Shown piece by piece: positions 1 to 12,800 of a stretch of 64,000 nt of DNA. The notes beneath the pieces were generated by a model that did no database searches, was not told where the DNA came from, and worked only from the letters and a program-made list of their open reading frames with translations. Both the position numbers and the translations under genes were made by a program. Origin of the DNA: Triplophysa rosa (taxonomy: Eukaryota > Chordata > Actinopteri > Cypriniformes > Nemacheilidae); the NCBI RefSeq assembly GCF_024868665.1, contig NC_079907.1, positions 21,175,796-21,239,795 on the forward strand, in the 5' to 3' direction. Position 1 is the first letter of the stretch. Each line of letters opens with the position of its first letter.

Positions 1-494
1 TTACAGAGCCTGCCAGCCTCTTCAAATGTGGTAACCCGCATGTTTCTATGAAATCCTTGCTCGGAGCTACGACCCGTAAAAGTTCGGCACAATGTTAATG
101 GAATTTTTTCTGGTGATTTTTGCCCCCCCAATCGAACACCCTCCGCCCGATCGCTTATAAAAGTCATATCACACCATTCCTCAATAAGCCGCACGATTTT
201 TTTTCAAAAGCACCACTAATAATTAGGCCATATACTGACTGAAGTTGGGGTGTTTTAATCCCAACCAGTTTAGCACAGCAACCCCGGCTCAGTCAATGGC
301 TTGAGTGTGAAGTGTACATAAAGTCCCAGTAAACCGGAAGTTGCGATTGTTTTTACTTCCGTATTCTGACACATTTCCGAGTGAAAAGGAATTTCAAAGG
401 AGGAAATTAGTGGGCGTGGCTTGCGTTTTTCACTGCGAATAGATTGGATGAGTAAAAACTGACGGCAGCAGACTGACAGTTGAAGGGGAGGAGT
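1..494. other. Intergenic flank, no gene seen
   Basis: I see no ORF with recognisable protein similarity and no RNA gene here. The stretch from about 230 to 490 has the mixed look of old fish repeat DNA, but I cannot name the family. It ends at the 3' tail of the LINE that follows. Confidence 0.4.
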
Positions 495-2396
495 TAGAAT
501 AGAATAGAATGAGCTTTATTGGCCAAGTATGTTTCCACATACAAGGAATTTGTTATAGTGACAGAAGCTCCACAGTGCAACAGAAAGACAGCAACAGGAC
601 AGAACACAGATGATAAAAAAAAAAAATAATATACAATAATATAGAAATAGGCAATGTACAAAACAGCAAAAACACAATATACAATATAGACAATTATGTA
701 TGTACAGGTCTGATATGTGCAAATTTGGTGAATAAATAATGTAAAATAGAGTTGTGTGTTCCGCGTTTAATGTCAAGTGTTCATAAGATGGATTGCCCGA
801 GGGAAGAAACTGGTCCTGTGTCTGGTCGTTCTGGTGCTCAGTGCTCTGTAGCGTCGACCAGATGGTAACCGTTCAAAAAGGGAGTGTGCTGGGTGTGAGG
901 GGTCCAGAGTGATTTTACCAGCCCTTTTGCTCATTCTGGACGAGTACAGTTCTTGGAGAGTGGGGATGGTTGTACCAATGATACGCTCAGCAGTCCGGAC
1001 TACCCTCCGTAGTCTTCTGAGATCAGATTTGGTAGCTGAGCTGAACCAGACAGTTATAGAAGTGCAGAGGATGGATTCGATGATGGCAGAGTAGAACTGT
1101 TTCAGCAACTCCTGTGGCAGGTTGAACTTCCTCAGCTGGCGAAGGAAGTACAGCCTCTGCTTGGCCTTTTTAACAATAGAGTCAATGTGAGTGTCCCACT
1201 TCAGATCCTGAGAAATTGTGGTGCCCAGGAATCTGAATGACTCCACTGCAGTCACAGTGCTGTTCATGATGGTGAGTTTGGGGAGAACAGGGAGCTTTCT
1301 CCTGAAGTCCACGATCATCTCAACAGTTTTAAGCGTGTTAAGCTCCAGGTTGTTAAGACTGCACCAGACAGCCAGCTCCTTGACCACCTGTCTGTAAGCA
1401 GACTCGTCACCGTCCTGAATGAGGCCGATCAGTGTGGTGTCGTCTGCAAACTTCAGGAGCTTGACAGAGGGGTCTTTAGATGTGCAATCATTCGTGTAAA
1501 GGGAGAAGAGCAGTGGGGAGAGAACACAGCCCTGAGGAGCTCCAGTGCTGATGGTGCAGGTGTTGGATTTGAATTTACCAAGCTTTACTAACTGCTGCCT
1601 GTCTGTCAAGAAGCTGTTGATCCACTGACAGACAGAGGTGGGGACGGAGAGCTGTGCCAGTTTATTCTGAAGGGTGTCCGTGATGATGGTGTTAAAAGCA
1701 GAGCTGAAGTCCACAAACAAGATCCTCGCATAGGTCCCTGGTCTGTCCAGATGCTGAAAGATGAAGTGCAGTCCCATGTTGACAGCATCATCCACAGACC
1801 TGTTTGCTCTGTAGGCAAACTGCAGGGGGTCCAGTAAGGGACCAGTGATGTCCTTCAGATAGGCCAAAACCAGTCTTTCAAATGATTTCATGGCCACAGA
1901 CGTTAGAGCCACAGGTCTGTAGTCATTAAGTCCAGTAATTTTGGGTTTCTTTTGGGACTGGGATGATGGTGGAGCGTTTGAAGCATGAGGGGACTTCGCA
2001 CAGCTCCAGTGATCTGTTGAAGATCTGTGTGAAGATGGGGGCCAGCTGGTCAGCACATATTTTTAGGCAGGCTGGTGACACACCGTCTGGGCCTGGTGCT
2101 TTCCTTCTTTTGTTCTTTCTGACGACCTGGCACACGTCTTCTTCAGTGATCTGAATTGTAGGTGTGGGAGAGAGGGGGGTTACTGAAGGTGAAAATGGTT
2201 GTGTGGAGAGGTGTTCAGGGCGGGTGTGGGGTGTTTTTTCAAACCGGCAATAAAACTTGTTCAAGTCGTCAGCTAGTTGTTGGTTCTCTAAAGTGCTGGG
2301 GGATGGTGTCTTGTAAGTGGTGATATCTTTCAGACCTTTCCACACTGAAGCAGGATCACTGGAAGAGAATTTGTTCCTTAAGTTGTCAGAATAATT
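495..2396 (-). mobile_element. 5'-truncated non-LTR retrotransposon, CR1/L2-like, broken RT
   Basis: On the minus strand this encodes the C-terminal part of a LINE reverse transcriptase. Recognisable RT motifs in order are a KAPGPDG palm-entry block, NDYRPVALTS, the FVDFSSAFN block with the first catalytic Asp, GAPQGCVLSPLLF, and FADDTTL with the paired catalytic Asp. The protein ends in SFFPRAI, typical of CR1/L2-group fish LINEs. The frame breaks near 1950: residues up to IIPVPK are in one frame (2345 down to about 1950) and KITGLNDYRPV continues in another (to 773). The endonuclease half is missing, as expected of 5' truncation during insertion. The 3' UTR runs to about 495 and ends in short GAATA-like tandem repeats. 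A dead copy. Rex1/Babar or another L2-group name is possible; assignment to one family would need a repeat library. Confidence 0.9.
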
Positions 2397-2937
2397 CCTC
2401 TAATTCCTCTAGTTAACAGATGCTCCGGCCAAGCATCTAATTTACGTCATTTGAGATGGAAAGTCATTTCAGGGCAGAAGTGCATTTTCAGATTTTAACT
2501 GAAAATTATGAGGGTACATGAAAATTAAAAAGAAAATGAACCACATTGATAAGTTATTTACTATAAACGCTGCAATATTTAATGAAAAAATAAGAATTGT
2601 CATTTTTAATTTCACTGGGAATTTAATGTTTGCCTGACCAATGGTGGATGGGGAGCGAGTTTTTTAAGCACTCCCAACCCTTATAATTTTATCCCAGGAT
2701 TTGAAAAAATGATAATTAGTAAACTTTTTACAACAAAGATTACTATCAAGAGTCATTTATATACCATTTGTGTGCATGCATGTCATTATATTGAAACAAC
2801 GAAAATATGCAATATACTTCTTTTTAAAATATACTGTAAGTTATGTCAATGCAGAGCCACACACATTTCCATGCACAACACTTATTGTGCGCAAATATGC
2901 CTTTTCTCATCCTTTTACTTGTGTTTTAACTGTCACC
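2397..2937. other. AT-rich intergenic DNA
   Basis: AT-rich sequence with no supported gene. Short ORFs here lack any family motif. Confidence 0.4.
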
Positions 2938-3050
2938 TTCTTCAAAATGTCATCTTTTGTGTTCTGCGGAGGAAAGAAAGTCATACAGGTTTGAAATGAC
3001 AAGAGGGTGAGTAAATAATGAAAGAATTTTCATTTTTGGGGATCATTTTA
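2938..3050. repeat. Half copy of an Angel-like inverted-repeat element
   Basis: It contains the usual second half of the element: a block resembling TTCTTTTGTGTTCTGCGGA, then AAGAAAGTCATACAGG, GTGAGTAAATAATGA and ATTTTCATTTTTGG. The same blocks recur at 4741-4846, 27850-27966 and elsewhere in the window. The left half is absent, so this is a truncated or solo-arm copy. Confidence 0.75.
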
Positions 3051-4166
3051 ACCATATAAATGACCTAAAGGAGTTTTGACATGATTAGGAGTTGGCTCTC
3101 TGGTAGACTGGCTTAAATAAGCGATGACGAAGAATGTTCTGAAAACAAATGTAGGAAATTTCCCATGGGATAAACTTTTTGATGTGGCTATCCAGACTTG
3201 GATACTGAAATGTTCCTCTTTTGCCCTTTAATGAGTAAGTGCTAGGTTGTGTATGTGAGCTTGGTGTTGGCGTACTACATACACAATTATTCTGTACTCT
3301 TTGATGTTGTCTAGAATAACGGAGTCAACATATTAAAAAAAATTTTTTTAATCAATTATAAAATATGTTTTCTAAACATAACTCCAAATGTAATGGCAAA
3401 TTAATTAATAAAATAGTTTGGAAAAAATAATTACGTTGTTTTAACAAACAAAAAAAAGTAAATAAATAAAAAAGTAATGCTATTTTAAAGTAAACTAAAA
3501 CGCAAAAACGCATATAAAACATAACATAGTGCCAAAAACCTACAGGTAGAGACATACAGTTAAGATGATTTTGAAAGTTGTCAATTGTTTTATTATCTTC
3601 TTTTCTTCCCTCACGCTTTTAACCACTGCTTTTTACATCCACTTTGATCTTCAATCAAAATTTTCTCATGCACACGCACGCTGCCGTTCTGGGATCAGAT
3701 TTCTTTGCTGTTCCCAACATTCTCTCCCATCAAACCCCAAAACCTTGGGACTGACCTCAGACTGGCGTTGAGGTTCACATCTGGAGAAGGCCAGACCTCG
3801 CCTCCTCTCACCAGCAGGAGTCAGCATAATCTCTCCAAGTCAAGACATGAGAGCAAGGCCCCGCCACACATCTCGCCCCCAGGGCCCCGGTGGTCTGGCG
3901 CTGCCAGTAAAAGGGAAGAAGAGGAGGGGTAGAGAGAGCGGGAGGAGAGGAGGGGGCAGAGGAGGGTGCCACGTTTGCATGATAGCCCAGAAGCCATGCA
4001 ACAGAACCCTGCCCTCACATGCATTTCCTGCCAGATGATGCAAACCAGTCTACTCAGCTTATTTTAGCTGTTATATCAAACGATCACCATATTTGCTTAC
4101 ATAACTGTGATAATGCTGTGATAGACTGACCACCTGTCAGGGCGGGGTGTTTCTCCTCCTTCTGGC
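3051..4166. other. Intergenic, no gene seen
   Basis: There is an AT-rich part (3300-3660) and then a locally GC-rich, purine-rich part around 3870-3990. ORFs in the latter are low-complexity Arg/Gly/Pro translations on both strands, not a recognisable protein. Confidence 0.4.
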
Positions 4167-4846
4167 CTTAAAGTGATAGTTCACCACAAAATAAAAGTCT
4201 GTCATCATTTACTCACCCTCATGGAATTTCAGCTGTATGAGTTTCTTTCTTCCACAGAACAAGAATATATTTTGAAGAATGTTGTTAAAGGGATACTTGA
4301 CCCAGAAATGAAAATTCTGTCATCATTTACTCACCTTCGAGTTGTTCCAAATCGGTATAAATGTGTTTGTTCTGATCAGCACAGAGAAAGATATTTGGAA
4401 GAATGCTTATAACTAAAGAGATCTTGCCCCCCATTGACTCCCATAGTAGAAAAACATTTTCATTTTTTTTTTAACACAAAGGAATGTAGGACAGCAAACA
4501 GCTCTGGGGCACTTTTGACCGCCCTTGTATTTTTTCCTGCCATGGTAGTCAATGGGGAGAAAATCTGTCTGTTATAAGCATTCTTCCAAATATCTTTCTC
4601 TGTGTTCATCAGAACAAAGAAATGTATACAGATTTGGAACAACTCGAAGGTGAGTGAATCATTTTTGGGTGAAGTATCCCTTTAACTGGCAACCATTCAC
4701 TTGAATTGGTTTTGTGTCCATACAACAGAAGTAAATTTGACGTCTTTTGTGTTCTGCGGAAGAAAGAAGGTCATACAGGTTTGAAATGACAAGAGGGTGA
4801 GTAAAAAATGACAGAACTTTCAGTTTTGGGTCAACTGTCACTTTAA
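4167..4846. mobile_element. Nested Angel-like inverted-repeat elements
   Basis: Two related inverted-repeat elements, one inside the other. The outer copy starts with AAAGTGATAGTTCACC at about 4170 and ends with its inverted counterpart at about 4830-4846. The inner copy starts with AAAGGGATACTTGACCCAGA near 4288 and ends with AAGTATCCCTTTAA near 4684. Each is a long imperfect palindrome without coding capacity, flanked by TTAA-like bases, as described for Angel elements in zebrafish. Family name from memory; structure seen directly. Confidence 0.8.
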
Positions 4847-5849
4847 TAGTCTGGAATATGCTTCAACAAATACTGCAACCTTGCAGTTAAAGTCCTCATA
4901 AAATTGTATTGTAAAGAATTTTAGTTTTGGTTTTTATTATGGTATTGTGTTATATGTCATTGACAAATAAATATTGACATATTCCAGACTATTAAAGTGA
5001 TAGTTCACCCAAAAATGAAAGAATAATATTAACACTTTTCAGTTTTCCAATATTTTGCATTGTTTAACTTGAATCTGGCGACTCCCGAGCCTCTCCGCAG
5101 ACTGTTTAAAGTGTTTAAAGACACTTTAAACACACACTTTTATTGAGCGTAAGAGGAATTATTCACAGGAGAAAGCAGAGACTTAAATATTTTCACAAGA
5201 TCATGAAACAGCCCAGACATTATGCAAATGTCTGTGTAACATGTGACAGTTCATTGAAGTCAGACTTGAGTCATGTCAAAGACCTATACTTGTCCTCTGT
5301 GCTCCGTATGTCCTGACAAATTACTTTGGCTAACCAAGAAACATCTGTGTCTTTGTGTGTTACCTTGGAGACAAGGCTATCCAAATAGTCGGAATAAGGA
5401 GTGCAGGAGTGGCGCAAGCAAGAATCGGTCAGGGAAGTTCATATGGGGCTGCAATGTGAGAATGGCTTCAAAAACCCTGAGAATCAGCACATTCCGTTGG
5501 CCCGGGGTTTTTCAGCAGAAAAATATATCTGATTTTCGGTGCACGCGGTCAGGCCGTGCATAAACAAGGAAGGAGGGGTTGGGGGGATTTACAGTTCTAG
5601 TTGTTGCCTGTGACCACAGCTGTAGGAGGAGAGAGAGAGAGTAAGACCACCGTCTTGAACATCAAGAGACGATTTCACCTCAGTTTCATCATCGCCGTGC
5701 CACCTTATTACATTGGCGTCTGCAAAAATAAACCTCCGATTTGTGACAAACCAAGAAAAATAACCTCATCATGGTTTGCTATTGTGCCTTGAAACTAATA
5801 TTAGGTTGCTAAATCACCAGGAAGCTTTCTTCATTTGTCATTTATAACA
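4847..5849. other. Intergenic; isolated Angel terminus near 4995
   Basis: A short AAAGTGATAGTTCACCCAAA terminus sits at about 4995-5025 without its partner. The rest shows no gene. The ORFs at 5273-5563 and 5601-5792 have no family signature. Confidence 0.4.
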
Positions 5850-6870
5850 CTTTAAAGCAACACTTTGTAGTTTTTTCGACCTTAAAACAATGTCTCTAAA
5901 ATGACTTCAGTGGTAGAACAACTCTTAACTGGACGAATTCTACTCACGCTGCTGTCTGAGCTGCCTCATAGCGGCTACAACCACACTCTGTAAGTGCTGT
6001 GTTTGGGTCGGTACACACAGCCCCGCCCATCCCCTTCCTGCAGAAGAGTGCCAAAAGGATTCCAAACAAGGTTATTGCATTCGCCGGTTTCATCAGTTTA
6101 GTCAACAAATTCTAGTGGCTCAGAGATGACGTATTTTTGTATGCAAACCCCAGAAGCGAGTTAGCATTTTAAGACTTCTGGTTCCATCGCCCCAAAGTCT
6201 ATGGGTTTTTGGTAAATCGCCTGAAATAAGGTCTGTAGCAAACAAAACCTCTAATATTTCAAGTTTTAATCTATTACATAAAACACACCAGTTATAACCC
6301 GCTTGTGATTTAAGACTTTGTTGTCTGTAAAAGAGACTACTTCCTTTGGCGGGGACATTAGACATCATCACGCATATAAATCTCACAAATAATGCAACAT
6401 GGGCACAAATGTATAAAATCTTTATTGGGGATTCATTCACGGGGTACTTACTTACCAGGGAACACGTTTTTAATAAAGTTTGAGAAAGTTGTCGGAGGCA
6501 TGGTGGTGGTGACGTTGATATCGAGCGACCAGTGTAGTCTGTTTATAGCATCGTGTTAGCTTTTTACTTATGACGATTGTATTTAGGCTTCAAAATTAGC
6601 AAATGTTGTGTTAATCTGTAAATATTATCTTGATTACAAAACGTGTAAACATCATGAACATTTGTCAATCACAGATCTTATTTTTAGCGATCTACCAAAG
6701 GTTTATGGGAAAACTGCACAGGCTTTCGGTTGAGGGATCCAGCGCAGTGCTTACTTCTGGGTTAGCCCACGGGGAAGCTTCTGAGGTGACATTATTTACG
6801 ACACTGGTAACAGACAATTGCGCTTATCAACCACATGGGGGAGCCGTGAGCAAATGTTCAGTAGTGTGAC
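5850..6870. repeat. Possible old composite repeat
   Basis: The stretch opens with CTTTAAAGCAACACTTTGTAG and closes near 6870 with AGTAGTGTGACTTTAAT. These ends resemble the inverted termini of a fish short repeat. The interior is not internally repetitive by eye and has no coding signature. Weak call. Confidence 0.3.
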
Positions 6871-8006
6871 TTTAATACCTTTTGGTCCTGTTTTGAACTG
6901 TTGTGTTACCCAGTACAACTCTTTCATTTTTAAATAATGAATATTCATTAGCTTCCGGTTTTAATCCAAAACTTCAGTAACAGACAATGCTCATATGCGA
7001 AAACTATCAGGAATTAAATATTTGAGTGTGTGTGAGGTTTGTGTTTAGAAAGGCAGGCATGATATTACTGTGCAATTTGTTGTAATGCTAAAACATATCA
7101 GACTCAGAATTGCTAACAGAAAGAACAACCTTTCCCACATATCATCTTATTCAGCATGTGGGAGGCAAAATGAGATGGCACAGCAGTTGGCTATAGGCTT
7201 AACTGAAGCAGTTCCTGGTACTGATTTTGGTGTCTTGGCGCAACAATTACAAAAAAAAACTTGACCAGTTATCCACTAGCTAGTCTGCAATATGATCAGT
7301 TTGCATGAATTATCAACAGCAAAGATAAAACATTAGAAGCCATGAAACTGATGGCATCTATTACTCTTATAGGTTATTATTTTAATTTGTGAAAATGTCC
7401 ATTCCTATTCTAAGAGATTTTTGTTTGTTATGTAATCTCGTTCTTTATTCATTAAATCAGTCTTGTCTTCCACCTCTGATGTCTCGGTTATCTGCCTACA
7501 CAGCACATGTGACTGGTCCAACCCCATTCCTAGTGTTCCCATAAGTCCACAGCAGAAAATACCTCCCATTGTTGACCCTCTTCCTTCTGTGGGTGGTAAC
7601 TTGTAACCCAATCCTTTTTGTGGAGGAGATTGATGCTTCCACCATCTGCCCCTGCTACGACCTTTTGGATTTTTTTATATCACAAAAATGATATGAAGAG
7701 TTTATTTGCAAAAAAAAACCCCTGTTAGTTAGCTGTATTCTTTGAGCTTCATTCATTGAAGATGGTATAAAATGTTGCAGAAAGAAGTAAAGCCGTCCCA
7801 GTTTATTTCCTCCACAACTGAATGGCTTTGTGTGTTCACATTATAAGGTGTGCTAAACCAATTACTATTGCAAAAGCTATTGAATATACATAACAAACAA
7901 AGCTATTTTAAACATTTCTTAAAAGAAGGATTGAATGTTTAATTCCCTCCAAAGGACCAAAGCCTCAATAACTAGACAAATGGTGATAAAAGCTTGAAAG
8001 TCAACC
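6871..8006. other. Intergenic, downstream of the ANTXR gene
   Basis: No gene, RNA or clear repeat is visible. It lies beyond the best candidate polyadenylation signal of the minus-strand ANTXR-family gene. Confidence 0.35.
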
Positions 8007-8012
8007 TTTATT
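8007..8012 (-). promoter_or_regulatory. Candidate poly(A) signal for the ANTXR gene
   Basis: Minus-strand AATAAA (plus TTTATT) about 1.8 kb downstream of the stop codon. Mammalian ANTXR1 also has a long 3' UTR. Other AATAAA-like hexamers may serve; transcript data would decide. Confidence 0.35.
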
Positions 8013-9816
8013 AATAGTGTGAAAAAGTAAACTTTTATGAGCCTTTCAATAGATGCTTCAGTATTGTTGTTAATATACTTAGTACATCGTAACACAATAT
8101 CATTTTGAATTTATAATTCTGGTATCAAAGTTTTTTTCTGTGGAATAGTACAAATCACAATGTTTCAGATAATTGCCACAAGCAAACAAAACAAAAGTAC
8201 AGACATAGCCAATAGCATCATACTGCAATTATTGCCATTAATAGATCTGAATGTCCATTTAAAGCCGACTTGAATGAGTCTTGTGTGTGAGGGGAAAATC
8301 TTTGCTTGTTCACAGCCGATCACTTTCGCTTTTTAAGGACAGAATGGGAAAACAAAATGCATGCACCGATTTTGTCATTAAAAGAAGTATAAACAGTGCT
8401 ACTGTATCATACTTGATGAAGTATAAAAAAGGTTTTAAAAACAAACAGAAGGCACTGGTTGTTATCCGAGACCGATTTTTTTTTCTTTTTGTATTTTTGG
8501 CTTCATACACAGTATCCTGTTTCAACAGAGGACACCTTGTCGTATTCAAGTACCTTCGTTCAGGCGTGGGGATAATAAATTAGATGCTGTGAACTGCCCT
8601 GCAGTTGCAATATGTTTGATGATGAAATGTATAGGAAACAAGATGAATATTAACATACAGTACAGGTGTGGAATACAACACAACATGACTAGAACTGACC
8701 TGACTTTGCATATGCTTAGAGGTTTAACCTGTACAACAAATAAACCAACAAACATATAAACAGAATCTCCAAAAGCCTGTCTGGGTCATATTTTAGGCCC
8801 AAATCAAAAAGAAATAGATTCATGTTTTGCTTAAAAACAATGGAGCATGTTGTTGAGACCATTCGGAGATTTTGTTTTGTGTCATTATATTTATGACCAC
8901 TAAGAATATTCTCTCCTATTCACTTAAACCATAACGTCAAAATGTCACCTTCATTAATTTTGGGTAACAATAATGTAAACAGAAGGTATTTAAATGTAGT
9001 AAAACTATTTATACATCATGCTGGAATTTATTGTGCAGATGTTTTTGCTGACGTTCCTTTAATGCAATTTCACCCAGGAATAAAATCTAGACCAATTGTG
9101 GCACTTTCTAAAATCTGTCAAACTTCCATCATTCTGAATCATTTGAGACAAATCCTACACAATAGTTTTATCTCAAATGACTTACTAATACATTTCATGA
9201 ACTGTGATAATAAAAACATGTCAAAACCCAACCTTTGCACATTCATTACTTGCATTCTCACATCTTACATTTTGACGTGCAACAAAATTCCTCTTTGGTC
9301 ACATTGTCTCTGACCAGAGACTCACCTGAGAGGGCTTGCAACCCAACAACTTTTGTGAAAAAAAACAAGCATAAGGCATAGGATGCTGTACAATATAACA
9401 TAGCATCTAATACTGGTTATTTTAGACATGTTGGCGTCTCTTGCTGATATCAGACGTTCTTAGAATTTTTGAAACACTTTTTTGCATGTTCAACTGAACA
9501 TATTCTTTTAAAACAAATTGGGTCCTTTAAGCTGTCCAGCCTACATACAATGAAGTATTACAGTCGTAAATGTAAAATGGTTTTAATCTTTACTCGTCTG
9601 CTTATGGAAAACTCAGTAGTTGAATTTTTGTCACGTCAGTAACTTACTTTTGCTTTTATTACATTTTTTTTGCTGTCCAGCAACAAACTACACAATGCAT
9701 CTTAATGTAACCTGACTGATAAATACCATGTGCATTTTTTGTTATCCTTTGGTGAGAGAAGAGATTCATTTGGCTGTGTAGATGGATGCACTGGATAAGC
9801 ATGCTGCATCTTTATC
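8013..9816 (-). other. Probable 3' UTR of the ANTXR gene
   Basis: AT-rich minus-strand sequence between the stop codon at 9817 and the AATAAA at 8007-8012. I see no other gene or TE in it. Extent inferred from the poly(A) hexamer only. Confidence 0.4.
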
Positions 9817-12800
9817 TCACGGTCTGCCATCGAGGCTGGGCGGGGGGCGTGCTGGAGGGGGACAGGGGGGTCCTGGGGGGACTCGTGCAGGTGGCGGACC
9901 TGGTGGAGTCTGAGCCACAGGCGGTCCTCTCGGGGGTGGGCTGTTTGGAGGTGGGGTAACAGGACTGGTAACGGGGCGATAGTCTGGCGGGGGTGGAGGT
10001 GGGCTTTGAGCTCGTGGTGGGGCTTTGGCCGCCTCCTCTTTCACTCGTGTAAAGTTGATGCATCGGCCCTGAGGGGGAAACGAGAAGAAAAAGAGCATTT
10101 CACATCAGTGAGGTAACCCTCTATGTTGAACGTGGATGTGTTCCAATACACAAGAATTCAATTTGTCATATTTTCCAGAATGTTGCTGTGGTAATGACAC
10201 CCAAATCTTTCTCTCACTGCTCGACTAATTTCTTGTTCTCTTTCTCTCTCTCTATCCCTCACACACCCACACCCACACACTCACATATTGGCTGAAGCCC
10301 TGCGAAAACCACAGATGAAATCACACTGAATTGTAAATTACAGATCATGGAAAGTCCTCTATAACCCCAAATCCTGCTCTGGAGAGTCTGTCTGGACCAA
10401 CATTTTTTAAACAGAAAAGGCATTTAATTATATATGAATTTTCTTACATTTAATAAATATATGATCATTTCTTATATTTCTTTCATTATTTACTCAACAT
10501 TTTATGAGCCACTGCTCACTATGAAGGTTTGCATCTTCCATGTTCCTTTAAAAATGTTTGGAACCATCCGTGCACCATATATATTCTTAAGCAAAAAGAA
10601 TGCTTGTTTTCATCAAAATGCAATATATCTTGCTCCACCATAGAAACAACTTTTCTTTTTGGATGATGTCATCAAGCCCCAGAAACCCGCTTATAACAAT
10701 CCCAACTATTCCCAAGAGATAAACTCAAGGCACTCAAGTTGGTCTGTTTTCTAAAAACATAAGAGAACATTACATTACAGAAGTAAAAATGGGCAAAATA
10801 TCTAATTTCATGTTTACACACCTTAAAATGTACATTACAGAACTGATGCGGTAGGTGTTTTGTATCTGCTTGTTTTCAAAGCCCTCCCCACGACAAAGAA
10901 ACAAGGCTTAGGTAAATGACCCACTGAAACATCTGCAGTTATAGCTGGAGCCATAACGCAGTCTGAAGTGAGTCTCGAGACGATGTTTCAAGCAATTCAT
11001 GTGGCAGTTTTGTTGAAACCGTTTAGTTTATGACCTCACACTCCAACCTCCACCAGAGTGAGTGTGTGAGGGGGTGGAGGTGGGAGTTTTGTTGGGGCAG
11101 GGGGTGGTCAAACCAAAAAAACTGTAATTAAACCCCTGAGTTCTGACCCGCTAGGATTCACGTCAGACTGGCTGAAACAGCCTGTGGAAAACTGATCCCA
11201 GTGCATTGTGGGACTGAATGTAGAAACATGATGAAGATGGCATAGCCAAAGCGCAGATGAGAAAACCAGACTGAGGAGAGATAATAATACACTATAGAAG
11301 ACAGACAAACATATACACACACACACATTCTGTACTGCTGAGCTCAAACCTAACCAAAGGAATTCAAACGAAACAACCTCCTCGTATTAAAAAGAACAGT
11401 AGGAATGCACAGCTTTGTACAGCCACAGGAAACTACAGCAGGAATGGAATCGTTTTATTTTTAAAATGGAGGACAATTGCATTAGTTTAGGAGGTAAACC
11501 CTGGAAAAGAGCTGCCATGACCTTGTCTTCAACTTCTGTAGATGTTGCTAGTTTAACCAGTTAACATTATCCCACAGGGAAAGTTACAGTATAAACAATG
11601 CTGGATAACGTTTATGCTCTACTAATGGAACTTTATACAGGAACTGATGCCTGCATCGTTTGTTTCCATGCTTAAAAAAAGAGAAAGTGAGAGAAAAGTC
11701 TGTCTGGGCATTTTTATGTCCTCTCATCACAAACCACAAAGCAGTGGAGAGGGCCACAGCATTACAGGCTAAAGAGGCGAGAACCGTTCCACTGCAAGAA
11801 AAACTTTGCATCATACAACCTTTCGCTTAAGGGTTATTAAAACTAACTGGGTTAAGCATTTAAGACAGGAACCATCTGGTTTTGTGTGCACTTATGAATA
11901 CGTCATGTGTCATTTAAAATTAGCATGAAACCGAATAGTCAGAAGGTCCAATATCACACTTCCTTTGTTGCTAAATTTGGCAGCGGAAAAGACTTTTAAA
12001 AACAGATAAAACGATTATTTTTGAAAAAATATCACAGTTTTAACATCGCAGCATAGACTTTGCATAAAAGAGACAGTCATTGGATAACTAGAGATCCAGT
12101 ACATTTGGAATTTTTTAAATCTGATGATATTTTTTTCTGTTTAGCCACCATACAGGGTGTTAGCATTTTGTTCTTAAGACGGCCACTCAGATGTAAAGCC
12201 AGTGTTTATTCATATTAAAAAATGTTTAGCTGCCTATGAATAACGTAATATCATGTGTGGACCTTTTCTGTTTTAATGCTAAGCTACAAGCTGCTAACTA
12301 AGCACATACAGTCAGTAATACACAACAATTGTGCAATTATTTTAGGTACACACAACAATGCTGTCCAAACGATCTGCATTTACACAGATCCGCGAAAACG
12401 ATTAAAAACACTGCATTAAGCATGCCACACCAGTTGGCGACATCACTTTGTGAAAAATACTACCAGAGTCCCTTTAGGGACGTGACGATTGGTTGGAGGG
12501 CGGGACATCTGGCGCAGACGTAAACACTTTGCTGGAGAAGCATTAACAGACTGTCGATCAGCACAAAACAATCATGTAATTTGCCATCGATATGTTTGTG
12601 TTCTTTTTCATTGTGTTTGGTTGTACGCGCGCGCGCGCATATCTGCATACTGCACACATGCTGCTCATGCCTATAGACATTATTTTATCGGACGCAAGCG
12701 TCTGGCCCGAAGTTAACTTCTGGTCTGTGTTTGTTTTAGCAGTATGGCTAGTTGTTAATAATATAACAATTTATATTATATTAAAATTATAATAATATGA

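Noticed and set aside
3821..4043. Overlapping ORFs on both strands in a GC-rich patch
   Set aside because: Low-complexity translations of a purine-rich stretch, with no start context or domain to support a gene.
9812..10063. Second Pro/Ser/Thr-rich ORF overlapping the last ANTXR exon
   Set aside because: It is the neighbouring frame of the same exon; only the frame reading [10 protein letters not shown] joins exon 17 in phase.
12592..12792. ORFs around a GCGCGCGC run
   Set aside because: Short, overlapping on both strands and without motifs. The alternating GC run is a small simple repeat.
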